This document shows, piece by piece, positions 12,750 through 26,700 of a stretch of 64,000 nt of DNA. Positions within the stretch are counted from its first letter, which is position 1, and every line of letters begins with the position of its first letter. The DNA is taken from positions 10,128,913 to 10,192,912 of the forward strand of contig CM040450.1 in the NCBI GenBank assembly GCA_022749755.1, written 5' to 3'. The translations under genes and the position numbers were made by a program. Under the pieces are notes generated by a model. The model was given only the letters and a program-made list of their open reading frames with translations, did no database searches and was not told the origin of the DNA. The stretch is from Azadirachta indica (lineage: Eukaryota > Streptophyta > Magnoliopsida > Sapindales > Meliaceae).

Positions 12750-14800
12750 CTCGCAAAGAATATGCATGCGATCACTGCTGGAGCACTAGCAGTTCTTTTT
12801 TGTATCTTATCCATTGTCTTTTCTTCGATGGTCGTTGCTATTTCGATATGGCCAGTAGTTCTGTAACTCAAGTTACCTCATATCTCGAACTTCAATCTGT
12901 TATTGATATGATCAAGCTCAGAAACTCTTCTATATCTTCTGCAGTGCCTGCATTTTAAGACTTTCTGATTTCTTAAAGTGAAGAATTCCTCCAAGCATAG
13001 ACAATGGTTTGGCCAGAGAGTCTTGAGCCTCTTGCCAGAAACTCTGGCATTATGGAGGATTTTAACTGATTCAGAAATGCAGCTCGACGGGCTTCATAAT
13101 TCTTGAATCAGCCACTCGGCCCATATGGCCCAAAATTGAAATATCAAAATGTCTTTTCAATTATATTATTATTTTTATTACATACATACATACATACATG
13201 TATATATCTACTGGGAGTGTAAGTCTTACTGGGTCTACACAGATTTGAACGAATTCTATTCTCATTTGTAAGAGAAATCTGACGTACAGAAATGCATATA
13301 TACGTACACATTAAGGGTCTAGGTAGAGTCTACATCAGTATTATTGGGGGTTTATGTCCGGATTAGCAATTTTCACTTTCAGTTGTGAGAGAAATTTGAG
13401 GTATGTATATACGTATCTACGTAAATATGTAAGTATTAATATGAGTTTACACTCGAATTTAGATGAATTAGTGTTCATTTTGTTTGATTTTTTTATTAAT
13501 AAAAAAGATTTTTTTAATAATAAAAACTTATTTTAAATTTTCTCAATTACGAGAGTTATCTAATATAAGTGCATACATACATACGAGTTAAGGGTCAATT
13601 AAAAGCTTATACTAAGTACTATTAAGAATGCAAGCTCATTTGGGTATTTCTATTTATATAGCTCGAACCCTAGTGACAATGCTGGTGCCCACCACTCCAC
13701 AAATTAGTCACAATTCATGTAGTCTACCGAGTCAACATATTATTTAGTTTAGTAAACAAATCATGATGATGAATGGAAGAATTATATTGTATCTAAATTT
13801 ACTTTACGACGAGGTTAAGTCATTAGTGAAATTGATCCAAAACTGAAATCCAAGCTACCCATTTCTTTTTTAAAAAAAAACGTTTTTTTTTTTGGGTGGT
13901 TGGCCGGTTGGTGGTTGAGAAAGCTTGTCAATTAGCACATTGTTTTGGTAGGGTCAAAGAGAGGTGGATGTGGACCATGTGGTTGTCGTTTTGTTACTTA
14001 CCATCTCTCTTATGTCATTACCCATTTTGCAAGGTGGAATCTTATTTTTTTCACTTTTTACAAGAATGCCATTTTCCTTCAAACACTTGGCATACATGCA
14101 TCTTTACAATTTAGAAACGTGTGAGTCATGCCCTCATGTGTGCTTGTATTGCATGCTTTTTCTTTTTCTTTTTCTTTTTTTTTTTCAATTTATTGTTTTT
14201 TAGTTTGTATTGTATGCTTCTACTTCGTTTTATAGATATGAAATATTCTTCCTTGCAGCATCTTTTGTCAAAGGAATAAATACTATTGGGGCAACAAGTA
14301 ATAATATTTTTGTCCCTAAACTTTATCAAAATAACAAAACAAGACATCTTTTGGAAAATTTAACAAATTCATTGTTAACATAAGTTGTTTTCCAACCTTG
14401 ACGTATGTCTTTGTAAAAGATAAAATTGTTAAAATTTAAACATTATGTTCTGATTTATTATTTCAATAAAATTATGTATGTCGTAAAAAAAAATAATATA
14501 TTTTTATAGTGATGAAATTTGACTATGGATCTAAAATGAATCTTTTTTTTTTTAAATTTTATTATAGGTTGGACTCTCTCTCTAAAATTCGGTTTCAGTG
14601 TACACCATCTTTCAAGACATAAAATTTATTATACTTTTACAAGTTTTTAGATCAATCAAAATAAATGGTGTATTAAATTGAGCAAGTTAAGCTTAAAAAC
14701 AATAGAGGAGATATGGTTCATAGGTCTAGCTCGGACTAATAAGGCAATAGTAGCCAGTTATGGGTTGTGCAATCGAAAGTTCTATTTTATGAGTGGGAGA
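12750..14800. other. FK 3' UTR and AT-rich intergenic DNA
   Basis: The first 250-400 bases after the stop probably form the 3' UTR; no single polyadenylation signal stands out. A (CATA)n run lies at 13181-13199. Around 14300-14350 there is a dispersed 'tttttgtccctaaactttatc' phrase also seen at about 18250 and 62730. The frames at 13896-14203 show no family resemblance. Confidence 0.45.
13181..13199. repeat. (CATA)n microsatellite
   Basis: Nearly five tandem CATA units, followed by related 'tgtatatat' sequence. Confidence 0.85.
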
Positions 14801-14810
14801 ACATATTTAG

Positions 14811-15155
14811 CATCTGTTTGGTATAACTTTTTAAGTAGAACTATTTAAAATAAATCTTTTATTAGTAAAGTTTCTATAAATGGAGTTTTTAATAAAGGTT
14901 CATTAATCATTTGATTATTTTAAATAATTTTTTAAAAAAAATTGAATAATTATTTTAATAGATAGTTTTTAATGTTTTATTTTAAAAAAATATCGTTTCA
15001 AAAATAAAGTTATTGTAGACTATTTCAATTTTTTAAAAAAGTTCAAAAAATTCTATTGATAAAAATGTAAATTTTGGACTTTTTTAAATAAAAGAAAAAC
15101 GATTGTTTTAATTTTTAAAATCTCTTCTTGAATGCCAACCAAATGACACATGAAA
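14811..15155. mobile_element. Small MITE-like element
   Basis: The left end is CATCTGTTTGGTATAAC and the reverse complement of the right end is TGTCATTTGGTTGGCATTC, giving a short imperfect terminal inverted repeat around 'TTTGGT.(G/-).AT'. The interior is A/T-rich and non-coding. No reliable target duplication was found, so type and ends are tentative. Confidence 0.35.
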
Positions 15156-16239
15156 ATTTAAAAAGAATTTTAACATTAGAAAAATCTTTTTAACTAATAA
15201 AAAAATAAATCAAATAGATAGTTGATATTGCTAATTTCTATTTAACTTTAAAAGTGAAATTGAAAAACTTATTTGCTAATACTAATTTTTTGTGGAACTC
15301 ATTTATCTTTTTATTAATATTTGACATTTAAAATTTATATCTCAGAATAATTATAACTTTAAAACCATGATTCTTCGATTATGAACATGCATTAAAAATT
15401 TGAACTCCGTATTATATTATTGCTTTAAAGATTTCATTAATTCTTAAAGTTGTCCACCACTATATCTCTTGTAAGCTCTCGTTTCAAAAGATATAGGGAT
15501 TGATTTGAAGAACATAATGGATTCAACGTAAAGACTTCTAATGTCACTTTCATTAATAAGTTTATTTGTTAAACAATTGATTAAGACAAGGACCAAGTTT
15601 TGAGATTTTACCAAATTTAGGAATAAATAACTTACTTAAACAAGTTGTTAGAGGATAGAATTGTAATTTACTTTCTTTATATTCTAAATAATAAAATTTA
15701 GTTAAGGGATAAAAGTAAAATAAAATTGACTTAAACTTTTTAGATCAAAATGAATAATGAGAAAAATATTAATGATATTTGTGGCTAATACGAGAAACTA
15801 CCAAAATAAAGTGTTTTTTTTTCTTAATCTTAGTGACTAAAATAAAAGTATCCTAAAAGAGTAATATATTATGTTTATCAACTTATATATTAATATTTGT
15901 ATCTCAAGTGGCTCGAAAGTGATTTTTGACTTCAAGATCAAAAGCTTATAATTCAACCACTTACTATGTAAGAGCCAGGAGGCCAAAGATAGTCCTTCAA
16001 TAGAAGGTTAATAACCAAAAGTGGGTCACTTTCCAACTACATATTAAGCCAAGTCTATTGATGGTGAGAATATAATAAAATTAAAATTTAGCATATTGTA
16101 CTTTATCCCCTAATTTTTTAGAAAAGTTGATATACTTTCTCAAATTTTAAAAAAAAAAGAAATATCCTTTTGACTTTTGAAGAAAGTCAAGATATTTCTT
16201 AAAGTTACTATTTATATATTAATTTGATTATTTTACCCC
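15156..16239. other. AT-rich intergenic sequence
   Basis: No gene, RNA or defined element was recognised. A tRNA-like phrase ('ataattcaaccacttactatgtaagagccagg', about 15950-15980) may be a decayed SINE head but is too weak to call. Confidence 0.4.
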
Positions 16240-16750
16240 TCTATTATTAAAAAAAAATAAAATAATTATATTTTCTTTATTTTTTTTTTTTTATAACAAC
16301 TAATATAATCTTATTTTGATATTTTAAATTTAAAAGTTATAATAATATTTTGATCTTTAATTATTTGTTTCTTTACAAATCTATTATTAAATTTATAAAA
16401 TATTTAATTATATATTTTATAAAATATATCATATTGTTAAAATAGTTTATTTTAAAAATTATGTATAATTGTAAAAACATTTAAGAAATTTTGACAACAA
16501 ATTTTATGTTACAAAAAATTCTAGAATTAGTTATACATAATTTTTAAATAAATTATTTTAATAATATGATATATTTTACAAATTATATATATATTAGATA
16601 TTATAAATATTTGATTATAAATTTTGAAAGAAAGAAATAATTAAGGATTAAAATATTATTATAATTTTTAAACGTAAATGTTATAATAGGATTATATTAA
16701 TTATTATAAAGGAAAAAATAAAAATAATATAATTAAAAATAAAAATAATA
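16240..16750. repeat. Long imperfect inverted repeat (foldback)
   Basis: Two arms of about 210-220 nt flank a centre near 16490. The left arm includes 'AAAAGTTATAATAATATTTT', 'TTTAATTATTTGTTTCTTT' and 'AAAATATATCATATTGTTAA'. Reverse-complementing 16505-16735 gives the same words in the same order with scattered changes. Transcription would form a long hairpin. Probably a foldback MITE; no coding frame. Confidence 0.65.
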
Positions 16751-18878
16751 TAATAAAAATAATATAATTAAAAAAATAATATGATATCGAAAATGCTGTG
16801 AGTTTTAAAAGTTGTTAATGTGTTTTTGGTAAACTTTAATATTAAAATATCATAACAATATATAAAGAGCATAATATACATATAAGCTAAGTACGATGTA
16901 AAATACAATCAGATATGAAATTCGAAAAAATGATCAATAACTAAAAAGTATAATAGACATGTAAAGTATAATTATATGATTATACAATGGGTCGTACAAA
17001 ACTATTATTATATGAACAAAGCATCACTTATTAAGAATTAATAAAAATAATTTAATATAATAAAATTGTAATGTCAAGATAAGCTAACTTATGTGATAAA
17101 AAATTTAAAACTTTGCACATACGTAAATGATAAAATAAATTATAATATACTAATGCAATGGAATTATACCTTTTTGCTAAAGTGATGATATTTATAATAG
17201 AAATTTTAAAATCACATTAAATATCATTATGAATTATTTAATAAGTTATTTTTTAAAAACAATATTTTCCCTCTTAATAAAAGTTATTATTAAAAAGCAC
17301 TAAACTGTAAAATAAATAGTTTAAGTTTTTTTACCAATCACAAATTTAATAAAAAATTAGTAAATTAATTATTTATTACTTTTCAATCACAATTAAACAT
17401 ATATTTAATAAAATATTATAAAATAATTTGTTTATTTTATTTAAGGATATTTTCAGTTAGCTACTTTAGTCTAAACGATATCACGTTGCAATATAACATA
17501 TATTTTGATGTTACATTACAGTTCAAAAGTACATAAAATATATCAATGAGCTACAAATTTATAACGTTCATTCACAAAAACTTAATCGAGAGAGCTAAAT
17601 GACTATTATACTCTTAATGTTGTCATGTAACACAAGATTATAAAAATATCTTTAATATACTTTGTTATGTTTCTTGTTGAGATATTAATCATCTTTATAA
17701 ATTATAATTATGAAACTTGTTATATTACAATGAAATATCGCTAAAAGTTGAGTAGTTATATGAAATCATCTGAAAAAAATTAAACTTTTGAAATAGATTA
17801 TAAAACCTAACCCCAATTTTTTAATTAAATTCAAAATTTTAATTTTGAAACAAAAGTTGAAAAACAATTAATTCCTTCATAATTCTAGAAATCCCACCAG
17901 CAACAACAACTGTCCACCATGCTACAAACATTGCACTCACTGGTGATTTTGGAGTGACGAAAAAGGTTTGGTTAAAGGAGTACAAGGAATAGTGTTGGTT
18001 AGTTATAAGTTCGGCGGTGATTTTAGAAGGAGCATGAGAAGTTAAATGGTGGATGAATTAAGATTCAAAAGGAAGGAGACGAAGAGAGGAGGAATAAAGT
18101 ACCTTGTGAAGAAGAGTGAAGAAGAAAAAGAGAGTTGAGCCTTTTTTCTTTACACACAAAGAAAGAAAAGTATATGAGAGTGTTTATCAGATAAGATAGT
18201 AAATGGACTTTAAACTAGACTCAGGTTTAAGTTAAATTGGGATAATAACATTTTTATCCCTAAATGTATTAAATGGTGTCTCTAAACTTTCTAGAAAAAG
18301 TAAAAAAAAAATTCTTTTGAATTTTATCGAAAAGTCAATTTTTTTTTTAAATAGATATTATGAATTTGTAGTTCGTTGAGATATGTATTGTAACACGTCC
18401 ATATTTGTTATATCACAATAAGATATATAAAATTAAGTAATCAAATAAAATTATTCTTTTTATTTTATTAAAAAGACGATTTTTTCTTTCATTATTAAAC
18501 TTTTTAGACAAATATTAAAAATTTTTAACTTGCTGATATATCTTTGTTTTTTAATACTACAATATAATATTCTGATACATATTGTATCATAAAGTGATAC
18601 TGCGTGGAGTGGAATAAGCTGAAAATATCACTTTTATTTATTCAACACTTATCTCAAAGGAGGCCCAAATCTTATATATCTATGTTAAAACAGATCACTT
18701 TATCAAGTCAAATCAAACACCAAACTATATTATACACCTGTGTGTTAGGTAAATTTTTATTATTCATATATTTTTTTAGTTTATGTTTTATAATTTATAG
18801 TTAAAAATTTTGAAAAATATTTTTAAAAATTGTAATAATTATAAAAAATAATAATTAAATCTCTGAAATCGAGAAATG
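16751..18878. other. AT-rich intergenic sequence with one less AT-rich island
   Basis: Mostly featureless A/T-rich DNA. The island at about 17880-18180 has more balanced composition. Read on the minus strand it has short gene-like words, but I find no frame that continues or matches a family; it may be a gene or transposon fragment. Confidence 0.4.
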
Positions 18879-19615
18879 TGTAACAGAAGTGTGCCTTGTA
18901 AAGTGCATGGAATTCAAAGCACAAATAAAAAAGTTGTGCAATTTTGAAAAAGAGAAATCATTTTTTTCAGTTTTCCAAAGCGAAGTATCACGTGTTGCCA
19001 ATTTAAAAGCAAAACTGCCGAAAGCACGAGAGCACAAGAGCGCGCTCCTTACAGAATAAGCACGCTTAAGTTCCGAACTCGCTTACCCTCTCGACGGAGA
19101 GCATACATTCGTGAATGAACAATATCAGAGTGAAAAGTAGCCCGCAAGCGGAAAGGGGATTTCAAGAAGCGTTTAAGGGTGAGCGGAGCAAGACAGGAGT
19201 GTGCCCGACTTTCTACCATGGTGACCGAGGCTAAGCATATCAGTGACCCTTAGAAGCAGCCACCTCAAGCATCATTTGGGTTGGGCAAGTAAGCACAAGA
19301 GAGGAGCAAGCTAGACAGCACATGGGACAATTTAGTAGCTAAGCTTGGCTTCTTTAGAATTGTGATCCAATAGACCCAAATTAGAGATAGTGGTGGTAGG
19401 TAGGATATTTACTTATTTTCATGTAAATTATGTAAATGCATTTATCTTGGCTATTGAAAGTGCTTATGTAAATTGAATCATGGTCATTCTTTTGTAAATA
19501 TATATTGTATAGTGTTGTGTAATGAAAGGGAGGACCCATTTTTCTCTTCCAATTGTCTCACGTTTGCTTCTTCTTCTTCTCTATTTTTGCTCCCAATTTG
19601 AGCACCAAATTAACA
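18879..19615 (+). mobile_element. LTR-like fragment (possible solo LTR)
   Basis: A block of about 740 bases much richer in G+C than its surroundings. It begins TGTAACAGAAGTG and ends CACCAAATTAACA after a pyrimidine-rich stretch ('cttcttcttcttctc'), the layout of many plant LTR 3' ends. No second LTR, matching 5-bp duplication or intact primer-binding site was found. No coding frame. It could instead be a fragment of another repeat. Confidence 0.35.
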
Positions 19616-19949
19616 TAGCTCACTGTCATTTCTTGTACCCACCTAAACACAAATTGATCTTAGGTTGAAAATGGCTTATTTGAACAGTGCACATCAGCTT
19701 GTCTAAGTGGTGCACGTAGTCGAAATTCTGCTTCAATTTCTAACACGTGACAGAAAGCTGTTGGCCCAATGCTGAGATCATTAACATAACTCCTAAAATA
19801 TATTTTTTTTAATATCACAACTTTTACCATTTATTAATATTTATATAAAGTGTGTATTTGAAAATCTATATATGAACATTATAGAATATTATGTAAATTT
19901 AGATAGTATTTGTCTATAAGGAAAATGAGAAACTCTAAAGTAAAGGGAA

Positions 19950-20040
19950 GGAGTCTAGCCCTAAAGTAAAACTCAAGCATGCTCTCTCTATGAGTAAGAA
20001 GTATGTTCTACCACTAGATTAAGGCCCCGATGACAACTCA
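19950..20040 (-). repeat. tRNA-derived SINE-like relic
   Basis: Read on the minus strand, the segment contains TCTAGTGGTAGAACATAC, close to a Pol III box A, followed about 40 bases later by a weak box B-like 'gcttgagttttac'. Plant SINEs begin with such tRNA-like heads. No tail or flanking duplication was found. Confidence 0.35.
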
Positions 20041-22755
20041 TAAATTATTTCATTCATATTTTTTACTTGACTATTATAAGTAATACGTGAATTTATTTAA
20101 AAATATTTCTATTAGATTTATAAAATACAATATTTACTATTAACATTTTAAGATAGTTGTGCAATGTTATTGGTATTGTAATGTTACCGATTGTATAATT
20201 TTATCGATTGTGTGCTATTTCTAGTTGTGTAATGCCATTCACATATTATAAGAAGATCATAAAACGTCATTTTTACATTGCACAATTGTTTATAATTATT
20301 GAATATATAACTCCTTTTTAACAATAAGTTATATTTCAAAATTAAAGAAGCGTTCTAGTCTGTTTCTTGTTAGTGTGTTTTATTGTTTTAGGAGAATTTC
20401 TAGCGGTGAGGATTAAAATGAAATTTTTATAGCATTTAACTTAGTTAAGGGTGGAATTCAAATTCCACATGATGAAGGAAATAATCTTTCTAATAAAAAT
20501 AGATTATTATTCACCACATATAACGAGTTTGGGTCCACTTGTTATATAATTTGAAATTTTTGAAATTTTTGAAAATAAATTGTTTCTAGTAAGAATAGGG
20601 GCGTTTGAAATTTAGTATTTAATCTTTGAATATAAAATTAAAATTCGATCGAACGAATTAGGCAAATTGATCGACTAACGTTCGCAATTTTAAATTCAAA
20701 ATTTTGATTTCTCTTCAACATCTAGTTTGACTAGCAACATAGATTGACCAAATTTCAAAATATGTTGATTAATCTAACTACCTAAATCTTGTCCATAACA
20801 GCTATTTTTATCGATTTACTATGAATACATAACGTAATTCATTTGAAAACAACTTCTTAATTCTCTAAACCGTTGTCTATGCCAATTAACCTTTAACAGT
20901 ATGCTTAGTACACTTGTCATCCATTGATAAGATACATGTTCAACTCCTCTCAATTATATATTGAAAGCCAATTTTCTCCCAAAATTTTGTGGAGGCAATT
21001 TTAAGCAAATTGTATATAAATTTTCATGTATCGGTAAAATAGATCAAATCAAGACTCCTGATTTTCGATAATTTTTTTAATATAATATTAATAGATATCA
21101 AGATTCTCGATTATAAGCAAATTTTTGATGTAACATTAACAAATATTTGTAAAGTGTGAGATTGATAAAAACTCATTTGGTATAAGATTTAAGAGGCCTC
21201 CAAAAACTCTCTTAGTTGTATTTGTTAAATTTTTGAATATTTTATATCTTGAGCAGTGAAATCCTCAAATTTTGGCTTTTAGGCGTGAACATTAGGACAA
21301 AAATATTGTGAACAATAATAATTTCACATTTGCTCTCACAAAACTTGTACTCTTTTAAATATTCTATTTTAATATAAGTGCATTTCAATAACTTTTTTTT
21401 TTAAAACAAACAAGAAAGACTTTATTTATATCAATAAACATTACAAAGTAGCATATTTACACCCAATTTTGCACCCATTTGCATGAAGTATATTACAGAG
21501 GTTTAATACAATAGACAACCAAATAAATCCTAAAAATACTGAAATGCTAGGAGAAACGAAAAGAACACTTGTATATTTAGTGTTTTGTGAAGGTGTGAAT
21601 CAGAAAGAAAATAACAGATTACAGAAAGACTTGAAGTGCAATATCCTTAAGAATTCATATTTATAGGATAATTTTAGAAACTTAGTTTTATCCCCACTGT
21701 TCTTAGGTTGAAAACATTAATTTTAACAATCGGCTATTAAGAAAAATATTTAAATTTTGATAAACTATGTGTTGAAAGTACTGTGAGTTTTAAAAGTAGA
21801 GTACATGCATTTGGTAAATTTTAGAATTAAACAATTAAAGTGATGTAATAATATATAATGATTAAAGTGAGCAAATACGTGAAAAAAAAATGATTAAAGT
21901 GATAGGAAAAAACAGATCAAATACAATACTTTTATTTGGTTCAACAATTGTCCTTGAGGATTCACCATCTCCAATGTTTTGTCTGCAAAGACCCCTAATT
22001 CATTTGCGAATGTCAATTTCCTTCTACAACCAATTAAGATTCTTGTTGTTCACTTCAAACAATTGACTTCCAAGGTGTCAATGATCTTTATAACTTTTGA
22101 TATATTACTTACACGCTTCTCTTACGCACTACACAAATCTCAAATACAAAAAAATACACCCCGAAGCTCTTTCTCTTTCAAAAAATAAATTCACAAATTT
22201 TAAAGTTACAAATTCATAAATTCACAAATGGGCTTTAGAGATTAGCTGCATTCAGGCTAGATTTATAATATCCCCACCCCTGGCCCGAATTGATGTTATT
22301 CGGGTCAAATTTTGACTCTGTTCGATTCCAATTTTACATTGAAACTTTTAAAATCCAAAATAATATTAATTAAAAATTGAGTTTGGGCCATGCTTATAAA
22401 AAGCTCGTCCCAAACTCAGATAAATTTATTAAAATTCGTCTAATTTTATGTTTTTCGAGTTGAACCTTGATCCAATATAGAACAAACTTTCATAATAATA
22501 ATTTAAATCTGGTTCGAGCTTTTTTATCCACCCTATTAGAAATTCTTACACTCATCAAATATATATATATATATAAGTACACTATTAGTCGAATAATTTC
22601 ATAATAAAAACTATATTTACTAAAATAAAACTTTAGTAAGAGGTATGTGTAATTGAAAGCATACAGAAATAAATTTTAAACGCATTTAGGATGAGCCTGG
22701 TACAATGCATCTTTTATTACGTTTAGGGTACTTTTAAGAGTAACATGAATTGTAT

Positions 22756-22765
22756 TTATTTTGAA
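22756..22765 (+). repeat. Left target-site duplication TTATTTTGAA
   Basis: The ten bases immediately left of the element at 22766 are repeated exactly at 23749-23758 on its right side. Confidence 0.8.
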
Positions 22766-23748
22766 GGGAAATTAAGACATACATTGCTGAAGTTTACCTC
22801 AAAGATTATATATTTTCTAAACATTTGAGATAAATAAATATTCTCATTAATGTTTGGACAAAAAAACAAATATCCCCTAAAATTACTAACCCCTATGCAA
22901 GATGACTATTGTATCCTTGTATATCTAAAAGGCATATAAATAGACTATTTTATTCCTATTATAATAAATAATAACCAATATAACCTTTTAACTTAAAATA
23001 ATATAATGAATTATATCTTTAATTAATAATAATCATTTTAACAATTATACTTAAATTTTTTACAATTTTATCTTAAATATTATCATTTTAGATAATTTAA
23101 AGTTTTATTAATTAATTTATTGTACAATGGACAATTTTATTTTTATCATATTAATTTATTGTAAATAAATCATTAAAATATATTACAAATAAAGTTAAAT
23201 TTTTATGTGAACAAAACACAATTTTTCCTTAAAGTAATATTATTTGAAATCTATTTTAATGTTTTATGCACAATAAATAATGTAATAAGAATAAAATTGT
23301 CTCAATTTATGTAAGGTTATAATACTAAATTTTCATGTGAATAAAACACATTTTTTTCAAACTAATATTATTTAAAATCTTTTTAGTGTTTATGTATAAT
23401 GATTTAATATAATAAGAGTAAAATTATTTAAAACAACAATAATTAAGGATAAAATTATAAAAAAAAAATTAAGGATATAATTGTTAAAAGAATTAAATTA
23501 AAGATATAATCTATTATGCTATTTTGAAGTCAAAAAGTTATATTGGTTATTATGTATTAGTAATAGGGATAAAATAATCTATTTATATACTTTTTAAATA
23601 TTTAAAGGCACAATAATCATTTTCCATGGAGATTAGTATTTTGGGGTATACGTCTTTTATCCAAACATCAATAGCTATTTGTTTATCTCAAATGTTCAGA
23701 GAGGTATTTGTCTTTAAGTAAACAAGATGTAGTATCTTTTAATGTCCC
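22766..23748. mobile_element. Long-TIR Mutator-type MITE, 983 bp
   Basis: The left end starts GGGAAATTAAGACATAC and the reverse complement of the right end starts GGGACATTAAAAGATAC. The two ends stay alignable for roughly 300 bases, with shared words such as ACATTTGAGATAAA, ATGTTTGGA, TATAAATAGA and AATAACCAATATAAC. Exact 10-bp direct repeats (TTATTTTGAA) flank the element. Long TIRs with 9-11 bp duplications are the hallmark of Mutator-like elements. No transposase frame, so it is non-autonomous. Confidence 0.8.
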
Positions 23749-26700
23749 TTATTTTGAAGTTAAAGTCTTAGGGCCCATTGAATATGGTATTCGGATAAAT
23801 TTTGTGTTTATAAAAATAAAAAAATAATGAATTCTTAAAATATACGTTTAACTAAAATTAGCCAAATTTAATCTAAAATTAGTTTTTGGATACAATTCTA
23901 AAACTTAATATAAAATTAAAAGATGATAAAAAATCTTTTCTTTTTTTACTTTTATCCTACTATACTTGAATCAATTTCAAATACAATTTTTTTTGTTAAC
24001 TATATTTTTTACTTTTAAAACTTTTTTAATAATAATTTTTTTTATCGAATCTAAGTTTTAATATTTTTAAGCATTTTATTTATAAGTTCTTTATATCATA
24101 CCTAAAAAAATATCTCTATGCATATTTATTCAATTCTTTATTTATTTTTAATTTTTATGAATTTTATATAAATTGTTTTGTTGATATATTCTAATCAATA
24201 TTTTATTATACATTATGAATTTTTGCATTCAAGAAAAATGTGTTTTTTTTTTTTATAAGTTCTTAAAGTAATAATAAGGTATGTTTCTTTAAAATTTTCT
24301 AGTTGAAGAGTAATGACAATTGCCAATTATAATCTAACATTTAGAGAGTTTAAAATTGACTTTCTTATTTTTAAATAAATAACAAATTACCAACATAAAG
24401 GAAAGAGATGTGTGTCTATTATATATTGTATTTCTTATAATTTCACCATATTGAAATTAAAAAGTTTTTCATTAATTTTTAATATATCACTTTATATAAA
24501 TATTTAAAAAAATAGTTTGAAATAATCAACATTATTCAATATTACTAAATTTTTAATGTAAATCTATTTTAAAAATAATTTCAACCAAACAAAAATTTCT
24601 TATTTATGTTATTTTGATATATTATATCAAAGATGTTTTTAAATTTTTTTTAAAAAGTTTAAAAATTATTTTCATATTTTATATCAAACATGTTTTTAAA
24701 TATTAATCATACTAAAATACAATTCAAATTTTTGAATTGTATCCAAATTTTAAAAATTATTTTCAAATCACAAAAGAACTGAGCGCTTAGCTTCTTTTCT
24801 TAATTTTTCAAAAACAAACTCATTTCTTTCGTAATATTAAAAATTGTTCATGATTAGAGGGTTTTCCCAAGTGGAAGACATAATTCTTTGAAAATGTAAT
24901 TTAGACAATTATAATAAATTTTCACACCACTTTAGTTCCAAAATGAGTGTCTCTTTAATGAATTTAATTGAGTAGTGATTTTAAACAAATTCTATATCAC
25001 AATTTTAAGTGGTGATTTTATATCCCTTTATTGTTTTACTTAAATAGTGAGCTCACTTATTCTCTTTATTTTTGTACATGCTTGCTTATTTTTCTCATTT
25101 CATGTTCATTATAGGAGGTGTGTATTTTTTTTTTTTAGAGAAAATTAGCTGTTGTAAGTCAATTTCAACTTCTTGACGTGAAATCAAAATTTTGTTTCAC
25201 TTTCAAATTTTTCATACCTATACTTTCAACAGTACACTAAAACTAAAATCATTGTTATCAAGAAGGATATTTATAATTTAAAACATTTATAAACAATTAA
25301 AATATTTTCATATGTCTACTTTATCTTTAACCGTATTTTATTATCGTACAATATCTATTGAAATGTAAAAGTATAACACTTGAAAATGTAATTTGTCCGA
25401 AAAGTTAATTTTTAAATTAAATTTTATATATGGGTAGTGGATCTTACCATTGAAAGATCTTTGTTTATATTAAATGTGTTACAAATTCTAATATATATTA
25501 CATAACCCTAATATATGTTTAATGAAAATAAAGCTTGTAAAAAAATTGTGATATAAATATTTTGTGCCTAAAGGATGTTCAAGTCAAAATACAAGGTCAA
25601 AATACTGACTTACATATTTAATATATAAGATTTAATAATATGCAATACCCATAAACTTTTAATTAGATATAAATATCCATCTAATAATTCATATTATTAT
25701 TTTATTTTTAAAAACTAAATATATTCAATATGTAATATTATTCTAAACCTCTTAACAATTAATCAAAATAAATATTATTTTTATTTAAAAATTAAAAATG
25801 AACTAAATGACCCATGAGGTCAAGATTATTTTATAATTTGTACCAATTAATTAAAATAAAATATCATTTTTCTTATTTAAAAAGATTTGAAAAAACTAAT
25901 TAAATAGATTTATGGAAAAGCATGACTAATCTTGGTTGTATTATTTCTATAAATTTTACTGTTAATAAAATGAAATATTATTATTGATTTTACTTAAATT
26001 AAATAGTTTTATACTTAGAATAACAGGGATACATACTCTTTAAAGAAAACGTTAGATACAAACTATTATGACATCATAATATTAGTTGAATGAAAATAAA
26101 TTCAATCGGACTATGTGCCAGTTTTACAATAGTATCATTTCATTTTTTATTTCTTGAATAAAATTAATGATATGAGTTATTATAAATATTTATGTATGAT
26201 TAAAAGTTTATGATGTCTTTATTCCTAATACAGTTCGAAATTCAGTTAATATTGAGGAGATAATTGTCATATTTTCAAACTTGAGATATATCTATTATCA
26301 CTAATTGATATATTTAAGAAAATTTTTAATATTTAATTCATATGTGGAGGTAATTTTCGTAATTAACCACCTTTACAATTTTCTTGTGAAAAAAATAATA
26401 AGAAAATTTTAGACAAAAATTTAAACTTTACTAGGAATCTAACCAGGTCTTTTGATACAAAACCAAACATTGGAATTGTTAGACAAGAATAACACTTACT
26501 ACAATATTTATTATTTTTATTACTGAGTACAAACAATATATGCTCAATTTATAGTTTCGAGTATAAATAATATGAGCTTGAAACTATAGATTAAAATATA
26601 AAATATAGTTAAAACTATATATAATTTTGAATACATGTTTTTTGTACTCAAGAAGAAAAATATTAACAACCGACTAATCTTACAAGCAGTTTTGATGTTC

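Larger units (their letters stand above)
19616..22765. other. AT-rich intergenic sequence with repeat relics
   Basis: No intact gene. On the minus strand, about 19950-20040 resembles a tRNA-derived SINE head. The stretch 22270-22545 has the 'gttcgagctttttt...ccaccc' and 'gcccgaa' words common in degenerate plant hAT-type repeats, but its ends could not be matched. A poly(T) run at about 21392-21402 may mark another old retroposon. Confidence 0.4.

Noticed and set aside
13181..13199. CRISPR-like or satellite array
   Set aside because: It is a plain four-base microsatellite with no spacers; no CRISPR array occurs in the window.
21390..21480. Second poly(A) retroposon on the minus strand
   Set aside because: A T-rich run is present, but no far end or flanking duplication could be located.
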